Part shown: piece by piece, positions 51,328-59,352 of the stretch | Layout: every line of letters starts with the position of its first letter | Numbering within the stretch: position 1 is the first letter of the stretch | Assembly: GCF_014208045.1 (NCBI RefSeq) | Contig: NZ_JACHML010000001.1 | Coordinates: forward strand, 868,001 to 932,000 | Source: Microbacterium thalassium | Lineage (GTDB): Bacteria; Actinomycetota; Actinomycetes; Actinomycetales; Microbacteriaceae | DNA length: 64,000 nt | Direction of reading: 5' to 3' | Notes under the pieces: generated by a model | What the model was told of the DNA's origin: nothing | The model's input: only the letters and a program-made list of their open reading frames with translations | Database searches by the model: none | Program-made: the position numbers and the translations under genes

Positions 51328-51699
51328 TCAGCCGACGAGGGCGGCCTCTGTGGCGTTGGTGGCCTGGAACTGGGCGAGGGCGGTCTGGGCTTCTCCGCCG
51401 TAGACGACGGAGGGGCCGCCGCCCATGAGGATGGCGACGCCGATGGTCTCGTTGACCTGCTCGGGGGTGGCGCCGGCCTTGAGGGCGTCCTTGACATGGC
51501 AGGCGATGCAGCCTTCGCAGCGGATGGCGATCGCGATCGCGAGGGCCATGAGCTCCTTGGTGGCGGCGTCGAGGGCGCCGTCGGCGAGGGCCTTCTTGTG
51601 CATGGTGGCGAATCCGTTGATGGTTCCGGGGATCGCGGCCGAGAGGGCCTTCATCCCGTCCATGACCTGCGATTCGATCTCGACGAAGTTCTTCGACAT
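51328..51699 (-). CDS. Carboxymuconolactone decarboxylase/AhpD-like protein
   Basis: A 123-residue all-helical protein of the CMD superfamily. The redox motif CEGCIACHVKDALKAGAT contains the CxxC-x-x-C-H arrangement (CEGC and ACH), typical of AhpD-like thiol peroxidase members rather than true gamma-carboxymuconolactone decarboxylase. It may remove peroxide or act as an oxidoreductase. AGGAG lies 6-7 nt before ATG 51699. The promoter region carries three tandem TGGTCnGACCA-type operators. Confidence 0.9.
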   Translation of the reverse strand: MSKNFVEIESQVMDGMKALSAAIPGTINGFATMHKKALADGALDAATKELMALAIAIAIRCEGCIACHVKDALKAGATPEQVNETIGVAILMGGGPSVVYGGEAQTALAQFQATNATEAALVG

Positions 51700-51784
51700 T
51701 GTCGTACTCCTCTTGTGAAGGTGTCCCGATCCGGCGGGGCGCCCGCTCTTGTTCTCTCGGGTGGAGGTCCCTCTCGAGAGCGTC

Positions 51785-51834
51785 TGTGGTCAGACTACAC
51801 CCTGTGGTCAGACCACACAAGTGGTCCGACCATA
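51785..51834. promoter_or_regulatory. Three tandem TGTGGTCnGACyACA operators
   Basis: Three 15-bp sites lie at 51785-51799, 51803-51817 and 51820-51834, 18 and 17 bp apart. The middle one is a perfect palindrome (TGTGGTC-A-GACCACA). The others carry two or three changes. TGGTnnnACCA-type cores are typical of FadR-subfamily GntR regulators. They are 86-136 nt before the AhpD-like start and 109-159 nt before the methyltransferase. No FadR-type gene is in the window. Confidence 0.6.
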
Positions 51835-51942
51835 TGGTGGGATCCATCACGCGCGTTCGCGCGTTCGCGCGTTGCCCAGGATGCCGGCGACCTTCGCGCT
51901 GACGAGCCGGAAGTCCCGGGGCGTTCGGCGTACGGTGAGGGC

Positions 51943-52611
51943 GTGTCCCGCCGTCACCGCTACCTCGAACCCGAGCAGGCCGCCCGGGTGTACGACCGCA
52001 TCGGGCGGTGGCAGGACCTGGGAGGCTTCTACGAGCGTGAGGCGATGGGCGTCATGCTCGACGCCGCCGAGCTCGGCTCTGCCCGGGGCGTCGTCGAGAT
52101 CGGATGCGGCACGGGATCGCTCGCGGCATCCCTGCTCGGCGACCGGCTGCCCGCCGCCGCCACGTATCTGGGCCTCGACGTCAGCCCCGCCATGGTGGAG
52201 CGGACGCGCCGGGCGGTCGAGCCGTTCGCGGATCGCGCCGAGGTCCGGCTCGTCGACGGGCGCTCTCCGTGGCCGATCGCGGACCACAGCGTGGACCGCG
52301 TGCTCGCCGTGTACGTGCTCGATCTGTACTCACCCGAGGCGACCGATGCCTTCTTCGCCGAGGCCGACCGCGTTCTGCGCCCTGGCAGGCTGATCGCCGT
52401 CGCGAGCCTGACGCACGGAGCGCGCGGCGTCTCGCGCGCCGTCTCGGCGATGTGGAACGGTGCCTGGCGGATCGATCCGCACGTCACCGGCGGGTGCCGG
52501 CCCGTCGACCTCGAGCCGCACCTGCCATCGACCTACCGACGGCGCCTCGACACGGTCATCACCACGTGGGGCGTGAGTTCGCGCGCGCTCGTGCTGCAGG
52601 CCCCCGCCTGA
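51943..52611 (+). CDS. Class I SAM-dependent methyltransferase
   Basis: A 222-residue methyltransferase with motif I VVEIGCGTGSLAASLL, then YLGLDVSPAMVERTRRAVE and the post-motif VDRVLAVYVLDLYSPE. It resembles UbiE/Methyltransf_11 proteins acting on small molecules or lipids. GTG 51943 has no ribosome site. TACGGT ends 6 nt before it, the same leaderless arrangement as the TetR gene at 3693. It converges on the LacI gene with 29 nt between stops. Confidence 0.85.
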   Translation: MSRRHRYLEPEQAARVYDRIGRWQDLGGFYEREAMGVMLDAAELGSARGVVEIGCGTGSLAASLLGDRLPAAATYLGLDVSPAMVERTRRAVEPFADRAEVRLVDGRSPWPIADHSVDRVLAVYVLDLYSPEATDAFFAEADRVLRPGRLIAVASLTHGARGVSRAVSAMWNGAWRIDPHVTGGCRPVDLEPHLPSTYRRRLDTVITTWGVSSRALVLQAPA

Positions 52612-52640
52612 CTTCCGCGTGCGGCGGGCGCAGCGGCCGG

Positions 52641-53693
52641 TCAGGCGCTCTCGGCGACGTGGCCGGATGCCGCAGCGCTGACGCGCTGAGGATTCGGCGC
52701 TGCCGCCGACGACCGGATCACCAACGGCGGGCGCTCGGACGAGTACCGCTTGCTCTCCTCGCCGTCGATCTCCTTCAAGAGGAGCTGCAGGCCCCGACGT
52801 CCGAGCCCGGCGAAGTCCTGCTCCGCGGTGGTGAGCGGCGGGGACCACAGACCCGAGAGCGGGTGATTGTCGAAGCCGACGACCGAGACGTCCTCGGGCA
52901 CCCGCAGCCCCGCATCGGCGATGCCGCGGATGACGCCCATCGCGATCTCGTCGTTCCCGCAGAACACGGCCGTGACGGCGGGATCCTTCGCGATCTGCGT
53001 TCCGACGTCGACGGCGTCGCGCGGGTCCCAGGTCGAGTCGAAGGTCGGCGGGATGGCGGCATCCGCCTTGCGCAGGGCCCGACGCCACCCCGTCGTCCGT
53101 CCGTCCTCGCGGCGCGACGGGGGGATGCGGACGTGGTGGACGGTCGGGTGGCCGAGCCCCAGCAGGTAGTCCGTGAGCTCCTCGGCGGCGCGCGTCTCAT
53201 CCAGCACGGCCTGCGGGACCGCGGTGTCGCGGACACCCGAGAGCGCGACGACCGGGACGTCTGCGGGAAGCCGGGACAGCGCCGCGACACCGGGTGCGTC
53301 GAATTTCAGCACGACCGCGCCCGCGAGCGGCTGCGTCAGCGTCGCCGAGATGGCGCGATCGACCTCGTCGTCGTCGGCGGTCTCGACCACCGTGATCATG
53401 ACGGTGTAGCCGGCCGCGCGGGCGTCCTCCTCGATCCCGCGGATCGCCTCCGCGTACCCGTAGCGGGACGTATCGCCGGCGATGACGGCGATCACCTGCG
53501 CCTTGCGCGACACGAGGACGCGCGCGGCCGCGCTGGGGCGGTAGTGGAGTTCGGCGATCGCGGCCTCGACCAGCTCGCGCTTGGCGGGGCTCACCCGAGC
53601 CGCGCCGGTGAGGACGCGCGAGACCGTCGGCACCGAGACTCCAGCCCGGGCAGCCACGTCGGCGATCGTCGCCGGCTTGGTTCCGTTCGTCAT
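52641..53693 (-). CDS. LacI-family regulator of the galactoside operon
   Basis: A 350-residue LacI regulator. The HTH is ATIADVAARAGVSVPTVSRVLTGAARVS with hinge helix PSAAARVLVSR, followed by the periplasmic-binding-like effector domain (FCGNDEIAMGVIRG, VVGFDNHPLSGLWSPPLTT). It is the last gene of the alpha-galactosidase/ABC operon, 32 nt after the permease. The three TGAAAnCGnTATCA sites at the operon promoter fit the LacI consensus and are its probable operators, giving autoregulation. It is a paralogue of the LacI gene at 62807. Confidence 0.93.
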   Translation of the reverse strand: MTNGTKPATIADVAARAGVSVPTVSRVLTGAARVSPAKRELVEAAIAELHYRPSAAARVLVSRKAQVIAVIAGDTSRYGYAEAIRGIEEDARAAGYTVMITVVETADDDEVDRAISATLTQPLAGAVVLKFDAPGVAALSRLPADVPVVALSGVRDTAVPQAVLDETRAAEELTDYLLGLGHPTVHHVRIPPSRREDGRTTGWRRALRKADAAIPPTFDSTWDPRDAVDVGTQIAKDPAVTAVFCGNDEIAMGVIRGIADAGLRVPEDVSVVGFDNHPLSGLWSPPLTTAEQDFAGLGRRGLQLLLKEIDGEESKRYSSERPPLVIRSSAAAPNPQRVSAAASGHVAESA

Positions 53694-53725
53694 TCGTCCG
53701 CTCCGCCTCGCGGCTGGTTCCGTGC

Positions 53726-54613
53726 TCACTTGACGGCGCCGCTGGTGATCCCCGAGATGATCTTCCGCTGGGCGATCATGAAGGTGATCAGCAGCGGCAG
53801 GCTCATGAGGATGATATACGCGAAGATCAGGTGCCAGTTCTGCAGGTACAGCCCGGCGCTCGCCACCTGGTACAGGTTCAGGGGCAGCGTGTCGAGCCGG
53901 CCGCCGATCACGAACAGCGCGTAGAACACGTCGTTCCAGATGTAGAGGCAGATGAGGATCGTCGCCGTCGCGAGCACCGGGACGAGCAGTGGCAGGATGA
54001 TCGTCCAGAACACGCGGAACGGTGAGGCGCCGTCGACGCGGGCCGCCTCCTCGAGCTCGACGGGGATCGTCCGCACGAACCCGGTGACGAAGAAGATCAC
54101 CGTCGAGAGGTACATGCCCATGTACACCGCGATCATGCCGACCGCCGTGCCGGCGAGTCCGAGCTGACGCAGCAGCAGCACGATCGTGACGACCGCCGGC
54201 GGCAGCACGATGCCGCTGATGGCGAGGGCGTAGACGAAGGCGAGCGGCTTGGAGGCGCGGCGCCCGAGGATCCACGCCGCCATCGACCCGAGGATGAGCA
54301 CGCCGAACACCGAGGGGACCATGACGAGCAGGCTGCCCCCGAACGCTGCGAGCATCTCGCCGTCGGTGAAGACCGTCACCAGGTTGTCCCACAGCTGCCA
54401 TTCGGTGGGCAGCGACAGGTTCGGGTTGAACGCCTCGGCCTGGTTCTTGGAGGCGGTGATGATCACCAGCCAGAACGGGATGCCGAGCAGGAGGAAGGCG
54501 GTGAGGATCGCCACCGTGGGTTGGATGAGGTCGCGGAATCGGCGCCGGGGGCGGACCCGGCCGGTGCCGCGCGGAGCGACGACGCCGATGGCGACAGCGG
54601 TTTCGGTGCTCAT
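53726..54613 (-). CDS. Carbohydrate ABC transporter permease, MalG type
   Basis: A 295-residue permease with six helices and the EAA loop ELEEAARVDGASPFRVFWTIILPLLVP, which contacts the ATPase. The C-terminus KIISGITSGAVK is typical for MalG/CUT1 proteins. ATG 54613 overlaps the MalF-type gene by 4 nt. There is no ATPase gene in the operon, as in many actinobacterial CUT1 systems that share one MsiK-type ATPase. Confidence 0.94.
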   Translation of the reverse strand: MSTETAVAIGVVAPRGTGRVRPRRRFRDLIQPTVAILTAFLLLGIPFWLVIITASKNQAEAFNPNLSLPTEWQLWDNLVTVFTDGEMLAAFGGSLLVMVPSVFGVLILGSMAAWILGRRASKPLAFVYALAISGIVLPPAVVTIVLLLRQLGLAGTAVGMIAVYMGMYLSTVIFFVTGFVRTIPVELEEAARVDGASPFRVFWTIILPLLVPVLATATILICLYIWNDVFYALFVIGGRLDTLPLNLYQVASAGLYLQNWHLIFAYIILMSLPLLITFMIAQRKIISGITSGAVK

Positions 54614-55548
54614 AGCACGTCCTCTCGCTTGCGCAGGATGCGGATGACGGGGAACGCCAGCAGCGTGACCGTCAGGAAGAGCACGAGGCTCATCGTGGTG
54701 GCTTGGGCGAACAGTCCCTGCCCGAAGGTGCGGAAGATGAAGATGTTCAGGAGTTCGGTGGTCCCGCCGGGGCCGCCGGCCGTCGTGGCCTGGACGATGT
54801 CGAATCCGTTCATGGAGCCGAGCAGGGCCGTGGCCACATTGAAGGTGACGGCGGGAGCGAGGAGCGGGAAGCGGATCGTGCGGAACGTCGTCCACCAGCC
54901 GGCTCCGTCGAGGCGCGCCGCTTCGAGGACGTCGTCGCTGATCGTCTTCAGACCCGCGAGGTAGATGAGCATCGACAGCCCCATCCACTTCCACGCGTGG
55001 ATCAGGGCGACCACGACGATCGTCCAGGTGGTGCTGCCGAGCCACGCGATCTCGACCGTGCGGCCGAGGAAGAAACCGAGGATCTCGTTGAGCGCGCCCT
55101 CGGGCTTGAGCATCGCCTGGAAGATGTAGCCGACGGCGAGAGCCGACATGATCACGGGGATGAAGAACGCGACGCGGATGATGCGGTTGATGCGGGTGTC
55201 CTTCTCGAGCAGCAGCGCGAGGATGAGCCCGAACACGTTCTGGAAGATGGCGACGAGCACCGCGTAGACCAGCGTCACGATGAGGGCGTTGACCAGCGCG
55301 CCGTTGGAGAACAGCGAGACGAAGTTGTCGAACCCGACGAAGTTGATGCCGGACTTGAAGCTCGACCAGTCGGTGAAGGCGTAGACGAAGTTGTAGATCG
55401 TGGGGACGAAGAAGAAGAGGACCAGCACGATCAGGGCGGGGATCAGGAACCACAGCGGGTGGTCCTTCTTCGCCCTCCCCGAGGGGAGGAACTCCTTGAT
55501 CCCTCGGGCGTCGGCTGCGCCTTTGGACAGTCCGAGTGTGGTTGTCAT
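54610..55548 (-). CDS. Carbohydrate ABC transporter permease, MalF type
   Basis: A 312-residue permease with six helices after a hydrophilic N-terminus. The coupling loop is VLEAARLDGAGWWTTFRTIRFPLLAP, and GGPGGTTELLNIFIFRTFG is the usual MalF-like periplasmic segment. It pairs with the MalG-type permease for uptake of an oligosaccharide, probably an alpha-galactoside. It follows the binding-protein gene after a hairpin. Confidence 0.94.
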   Translation of the reverse strand: MTTTLGLSKGAADARGIKEFLPSGRAKKDHPLWFLIPALIVLVLFFFVPTIYNFVYAFTDWSSFKSGINFVGFDNFVSLFSNGALVNALIVTLVYAVLVAIFQNVFGLILALLLEKDTRINRIIRVAFFIPVIMSALAVGYIFQAMLKPEGALNEILGFFLGRTVEIAWLGSTTWTIVVVALIHAWKWMGLSMLIYLAGLKTISDDVLEAARLDGAGWWTTFRTIRFPLLAPAVTFNVATALLGSMNGFDIVQATTAGGPGGTTELLNIFIFRTFGQGLFAQATTMSLVLFLTVTLLAFPVIRILRKREDVL

Positions 55549-55567
55549 GATGACTCTCTCTGGGAGG

Positions 55568-55598
55568 GTGGGGGTGCCGTTCGGGTCGGCACCCCCAC
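55568..55598 (-). terminator. Intercistronic hairpin after the binding-protein gene
   Basis: GTGGGGGTGCCG (55568-55579) pairs exactly with CGGCACCCCCAC (55587-55598), loop 7 nt. On the minus strand it starts 11 nt after the binding-protein stop and ends 20 nt before the permease start. It probably stabilises the upstream message or attenuates the downstream genes. Confidence 0.65.
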
Positions 55599-55608
55599 TC
55601 TGTCGGGA

Positions 55609-56931
55609 TCAGAACCCGGGCGTACCGATGGCCTTGGCGAGTTCGGCGAACTGCGCCTGGGTGGCCTCGGCCACCTCGACCGGGGTCTTGGTGCCCTGGA
55701 TCATGTCACCCAGGTTCAGGTACAGGTCCGGGTTGGCCACCGCGAGGGCCTGCATCGAGCCGACCGAGCCGCCGAGCGACGCGCTGACGTCGAGCAGGGC
55801 CTGGGGGACGTCGGCCGACGAGGGCACGCCGTCCTGAAGCGACACCGTCGACTGCGCCTCGACGAAGTCGGGGTAGCCGTCGCCGAGCCAGTAGCTCAGC
55901 AGCTGGCGGGCAGCGGCTTCGCGCGTGGCGTCACCGGTCTTGAAGGCCACGAGGGCGTTCGACTGGTCCGGGATGAACGTGCCGACGTTGCCGGACGGCG
56001 AGATCGGGAAGAACCCGATCTTCTCGTCGAGCTCGGCGGTGTCGGCCAGCGACTGGAGCAGACCGAAGTACGAGTTCACCTGGATGACCATGGCCGCGTC
56101 GCCGTTCAGCAGCGCGGGGCCCTGGTCCTCGAAGGTCGCCGTCTTGAGGTTGTCGTTGAACAGGCCCTCGTCGATCAGCGCCTGGTACTCGTCGATCGCG
56201 CCCTGGATCGTGGGGTCGGTGAACGTCTCTTCGTTGGCGTTGACGCGGTCCCACAGCCCGTCCTGCGCGGCATCCGCCAGCTGCACCTGGACCCACCACT
56301 GGGTGGCCCACGGCGTGCCGCCGCCGAAGTCGAAGAACGGCGTGACGCCGGCGTCCTTGAGGTCGCGCGCGTCGGCGAGGAACTCGTCCCAGTCACCGGG
56401 CAGCTCGGTGATGCCGTTGTCGGCGAACACCTGCTTGTTGTAGTAGACGCCCTCCACCGCGGGGGTGGTGATCAGAGTCGCGTACCGGGTGCCATCCAGG
56501 ATGCCGGTGATGTCGCGCAGGTCGGGGCTGTACGAGTCCAGCCACGGCGCGCCGTCGAGCGACTGCAGGTTGGTCGAGGCGTTGAGAGCGGTCAGCTGCG
56601 ACGCGGTGGGCTGCCAGAACGCGAGGTCCGGCTTGTCGCCGGTCGCGACCTTGGTCTGGATGCTCTGCTCGTAGGGGTCGGGGATCGTGACGACCTCGAC
56701 GGATGCTCCCGTGAGCTCCTCGAAGCCGGCCACGACGCTCTCGGGGACGGTGTTCGAGTTCTGCGCGGCCCAGATCGTGAGGCTGACGCCGCTGAGGTCG
56801 GTGTCCTGCGCGGGCCAGTCCTCGGGGGCCGCGGTCTCTCCGCCGCTTCCGCTGCCGGGGTCCGAGCACCCTGCCAGGGTGAGCGCGCCGATCGCGGTCA
56901 GGGCCGCTGCGGCGAGGATTCGCTTCTTCAT
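55609..56931 (-). CDS. Extracellular solute-binding lipoprotein (CUT1, oligosaccharide)
   Basis: A 440-residue lipoprotein with signal peptide MKKRILAAAALTAIGALTLAGC and lipobox LAGC. The mature part is a type 1 extracellular solute-binding protein (SLTIWAAQNSN, DLAFWQPTASQL, GVYYNKQVFADNGITELPGDWDEFLADARDLKDAG). It should bind an oligosaccharide released or left by the galactosidase and the secreted enzyme. AAGGAG lies 7 nt before ATG 56931. It is the second gene of the operon, 44 nt after the alpha-galactosidase. Confidence 0.93.
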   Translation of the reverse strand: MKKRILAAAALTAIGALTLAGCSDPGSGSGGETAAPEDWPAQDTDLSGVSLTIWAAQNSNTVPESVVAGFEELTGASVEVVTIPDPYEQSIQTKVATGDKPDLAFWQPTASQLTALNASTNLQSLDGAPWLDSYSPDLRDITGILDGTRYATLITTPAVEGVYYNKQVFADNGITELPGDWDEFLADARDLKDAGVTPFFDFGGGTPWATQWWVQVQLADAAQDGLWDRVNANEETFTDPTIQGAIDEYQALIDEGLFNDNLKTATFEDQGPALLNGDAAMVIQVNSYFGLLQSLADTAELDEKIGFFPISPSGNVGTFIPDQSNALVAFKTGDATREAAARQLLSYWLGDGYPDFVEAQSTVSLQDGVPSSADVPQALLDVSASLGGSVGSMQALAVANPDLYLNLGDMIQGTKTPVEVAEATQAQFAELAKAIGTPGF

Positions 56932-56975
56932 TGAATTGCTCCTTGTTCGTGATCAGTGTGATCTGGTGCGGGCGC

Positions 56976-59099
56976 CTACGCGAGCCGGGTCTGGCGTGCG
57001 GCGACGCGGATGGTACGCGCGGCGATGGGCGCATCGCCTGCGTGTACGGTGAGGGTTCCGGTGGAGGAGTCCCAGTCGGTGCTCCATTCCGGAAGGTCGG
57101 TGGGGAAGACGGTCGTCACCTCGACGGCGCGACCGCGCAGGTGGGGCAGCGAGAGCGACAGCGTGCGCTCCGCGCCGCGTCGCCACAGCGAGAGGATGTC
57201 GTCGCCCTGGCCGTGGAGGCCCAGCGCCACCCAGGGCGCCGTCCACGAGGGCAGGCCGGCGGGCCAGAAAGCGTGTCCGGCGGCGATGGCCGGGCGCAGC
57301 TCCTTGGCGGTGCGGATCGCGGTGGCCACGATTCCGCGCTGGGCGTCGGTCATGCGGTTGAGGTAGCCCGAGACGTAGTAGCGGCCGAGGAGGCCCGTCA
57401 CGAGTGAGAAGGACAGCTCCTCGTCGTTCATCTCGGGCTGCGGGTAGGCCCAGCTCGCCGCCTGCTCGGGGAGCATGGCGATGGGGGCGGATGCCGCGAT
57501 CGGCGGGTACTTGACGAAGTCCTGCTGGTCGGACGTCGACTGCATCGCCAGGCGGGAGAGCATCGCGAAGTCCATGCGCATCGCGCCGGACGCGCAGTTC
57601 TCGATCACCAGCTCCGGGTGGCGCTCGAGCACGCCGTCGAGCCACGCGAGGTGAGCCCGGTTGTGCTCGAGCAGCCCCGCGCCGACGCTCACCGTGTCGA
57701 GATCGGTGCCCGGGCCCGGGTTGATGTTGTAGTCGAATTTGAAGAAGCCCACACCGAACTGCTCGACCAGGCGGTCGACGACGCCGTCGAGGTGCGCGAC
57801 CGCCGCCGGGTGACGCAGGTCCAGGTGGTAGCGGTGGTGCTCCACCAGCCGGACGCCGTGCCGCTGGAGGAAGGCGTCCGCGGGCAGCGTGTCGGCGATC
57901 GGGCTGCGCACGCCGACGACCTCGGGCTCGAGCCAGAGACCCGGCACCATGCCGGCGTCACGGATGGCGTCGATGACCTCGCCGAGCCCACCGGGGAAGC
58001 GTGTGGTGGACGGCAGCCATTCGCCGACCGAGTCCCACCAGTGGCCGCTGTCGTCGTACCAGCCGGCATCGATGCAGAAGACGTCGGCTCCGACCTCGGC
58101 GGCCGCGTCGATGAGCGGCAGCAGCTTCTCGGTGGTGGGGTCGCCGTTGAGCGTGTTCATGTAGTCGTTGAAGACCACCGGCATGTCGGTGTTGTCGGGG
58201 TGCGGCCGTCGGGCTGCGCGGCGGTAGTCGGTGAGCGCGGCGATGGCGCCTTCGGCGGAGGTCCCGAAGGCCACGGTCGCGGGGACCGTGGTGAAGCCGG
58301 CGCCCGGCGCGAGGACTTCGGTCCAGGCGGCGTCGCTGTCGGTGGGGCCGGCGAGGGCGATGTACCCGCCGAGCGTGTCCTCGCCGATCTCCCAGCGCCA
58401 CGCTCCGTTGTGCTCGATCTGCCAGGCCAGGGCGAATCCGCGCGCGGCGTGGGCGACGACAGCGGTCGGCATGGCGGCGCCGGTCGACCACGTGCCGGTG
58501 GACGTCGCGGTGAAGGACCCGCGCGGGTTGTGTCCGGTGAGGTGCTCGGCGAGCTGGGGGAAGCGGGGCCCGCGCAGCGGCTCGCGCTGCCAGCGCGATT
58601 CGCCCAGCCAGTCGCTCGCACCGTGGATGACCTCCCAGCCGCCCAGGACGTCTTCGGCGGCGGGGTCGGTGAAGCCGGCCGACCATGAGGTCGCCGAGCG
58701 AAGCACCAGCGGGCTCGCGCCGTCGTTCGCGACGGTCACGACGGAGCGGACCGCGGCCGCACCGTCGCGGATCTCGAGGCGGAGCTCGGCGCGAAGGTCG
58801 CCGGCCGTCTGCACGATCGTGAGCTGCTCGCCGGCGTCGGTCCGCGTCGCGTGGTGGGAGTCGTAGCGCAGGCGCGTGCCGATCTCGGAGTGCGCGAGGC
58901 GACCGGATGCCGGGAGGTGCCCGACGTCGGCGGTCACGATCTCGACGGCCGGCAGGCCGTACACATCCGAGGCGGCGCCCTCGGCGGCCACGCGGACGAG
59001 GCGCACGGGAGAGTCGTCTCCGTAGTGGAACGACAGTTCCAGCGCGGGGGTTCCCCATGTCAGCAGCTCGGTCGTGCCACTGGTCACCAGCTCGGTCAC
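56976..59099 (-). CDS. Alpha-galactosidase, GH36
   Basis: A 707-residue GH36 enzyme with the N-terminal beta-supersandwich, the catalytic barrel and a C-terminal beta domain. The nucleophile is Asp456 in FFKFDYNINPGPG and the acid/base Asp524 in STSDQQDF; their 68-residue spacing matches the family. FCIDAGWYDDSG, PGLWLEPEVVG and ENCASGAMRMD are further GH36 signatures. No signal peptide is visible, so it acts in the cytoplasm on imported alpha-galactosides. GTG 59099 has GAGGAG just upstream; the longer frame runs through the promoter. It is the first gene of the operon, under three LacI-type sites. Confidence 0.94.
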   Translation of the reverse strand: MTELVTSGTTELLTWGTPALELSFHYGDDSPVRLVRVAAEGAASDVYGLPAVEIVTADVGHLPASGRLAHSEIGTRLRYDSHHATRTDAGEQLTIVQTAGDLRAELRLEIRDGAAAVRSVVTVANDGASPLVLRSATSWSAGFTDPAAEDVLGGWEVIHGASDWLGESRWQREPLRGPRFPQLAEHLTGHNPRGSFTATSTGTWSTGAAMPTAVVAHAARGFALAWQIEHNGAWRWEIGEDTLGGYIALAGPTDSDAAWTEVLAPGAGFTTVPATVAFGTSAEGAIAALTDYRRAARRPHPDNTDMPVVFNDYMNTLNGDPTTEKLLPLIDAAAEVGADVFCIDAGWYDDSGHWWDSVGEWLPSTTRFPGGLGEVIDAIRDAGMVPGLWLEPEVVGVRSPIADTLPADAFLQRHGVRLVEHHRYHLDLRHPAAVAHLDGVVDRLVEQFGVGFFKFDYNINPGPGTDLDTVSVGAGLLEHNRAHLAWLDGVLERHPELVIENCASGAMRMDFAMLSRLAMQSTSDQQDFVKYPPIAASAPIAMLPEQAASWAYPQPEMNDEELSFSLVTGLLGRYYVSGYLNRMTDAQRGIVATAIRTAKELRPAIAAGHAFWPAGLPSWTAPWVALGLHGQGDDILSLWRRGAERTLSLSLPHLRGRAVEVTTVFPTDLPEWSTDWDSSTGTLTVHAGDAPIAARTIRVAARQTRLA

Positions 59100-59160
59100 G
59101 TCACTCCTCGTCGTTGATGTCGTGCGGTCGTCGCCTCGACGTCGATAGCGGTCCCGAGGG

Positions 59161-59233
59161 ACGATACACATGCGTGAAACCGTTATCAAGAACTTTCTTG
59201 AAATCGGTATCACGCGAGATGAAAGCGTTATCA
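59161..59233 (-). promoter_or_regulatory. GH36 operon promoter with three LacI-type operators
   Basis: On the minus strand TTGATA (59189-59184) and TATCGT (59166-59161) are 17 nt apart, a clear sigma-70 promoter. Three 14-bp sites of consensus TGAAAnCGnTATCA lie at 59175-59188, 59199-59212 and 59220-59233 (24 and 21 bp apart). The first overlaps the -35 and spacer. TCAAGAA-CT-TTCTTGA (59186-59201) is a second inverted repeat between sites 1 and 2. The multiple sites fit cooperative repression by a LacI dimer or tetramer. Confidence 0.78.
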
Positions 59234-59253
59234 TATCCCTATGCTCTGAGGGA

Positions 59254-59323
59254 TTGACGGCGGGCGGGGGCAGTCTGCAGAATGCGTGTGACCAGTCACA
59301 CCGTGTGATGTGACTGGTCACAC
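59254..59323 (+). promoter_or_regulatory. Promoter and paired operator of the secreted glycosidase gene
   Basis: TTGACG (59254-59259) and CAGAAT (59278-59283) are 18 nt apart. Directly over the expected start site lie two palindromes of form TGTGACyrGTCACA, together a perfect 15-bp inverted repeat (59286-59300 and 59309-59323) with an 8-nt spacer. They differ from the three LacI-type sites, so a second regulator is likely, perhaps the LacI protein at 62807. Confidence 0.65.
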
Positions 59324-59352
59324 ACCACCCACTCTGTCAAGGGAGACAACTC

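Noticed and set aside
51851..51874. Short GCGTTCGC tandem run near the methyltransferase
   Set aside because: Low-complexity CpG-rich repeat of three short units; no link to a promoter element.
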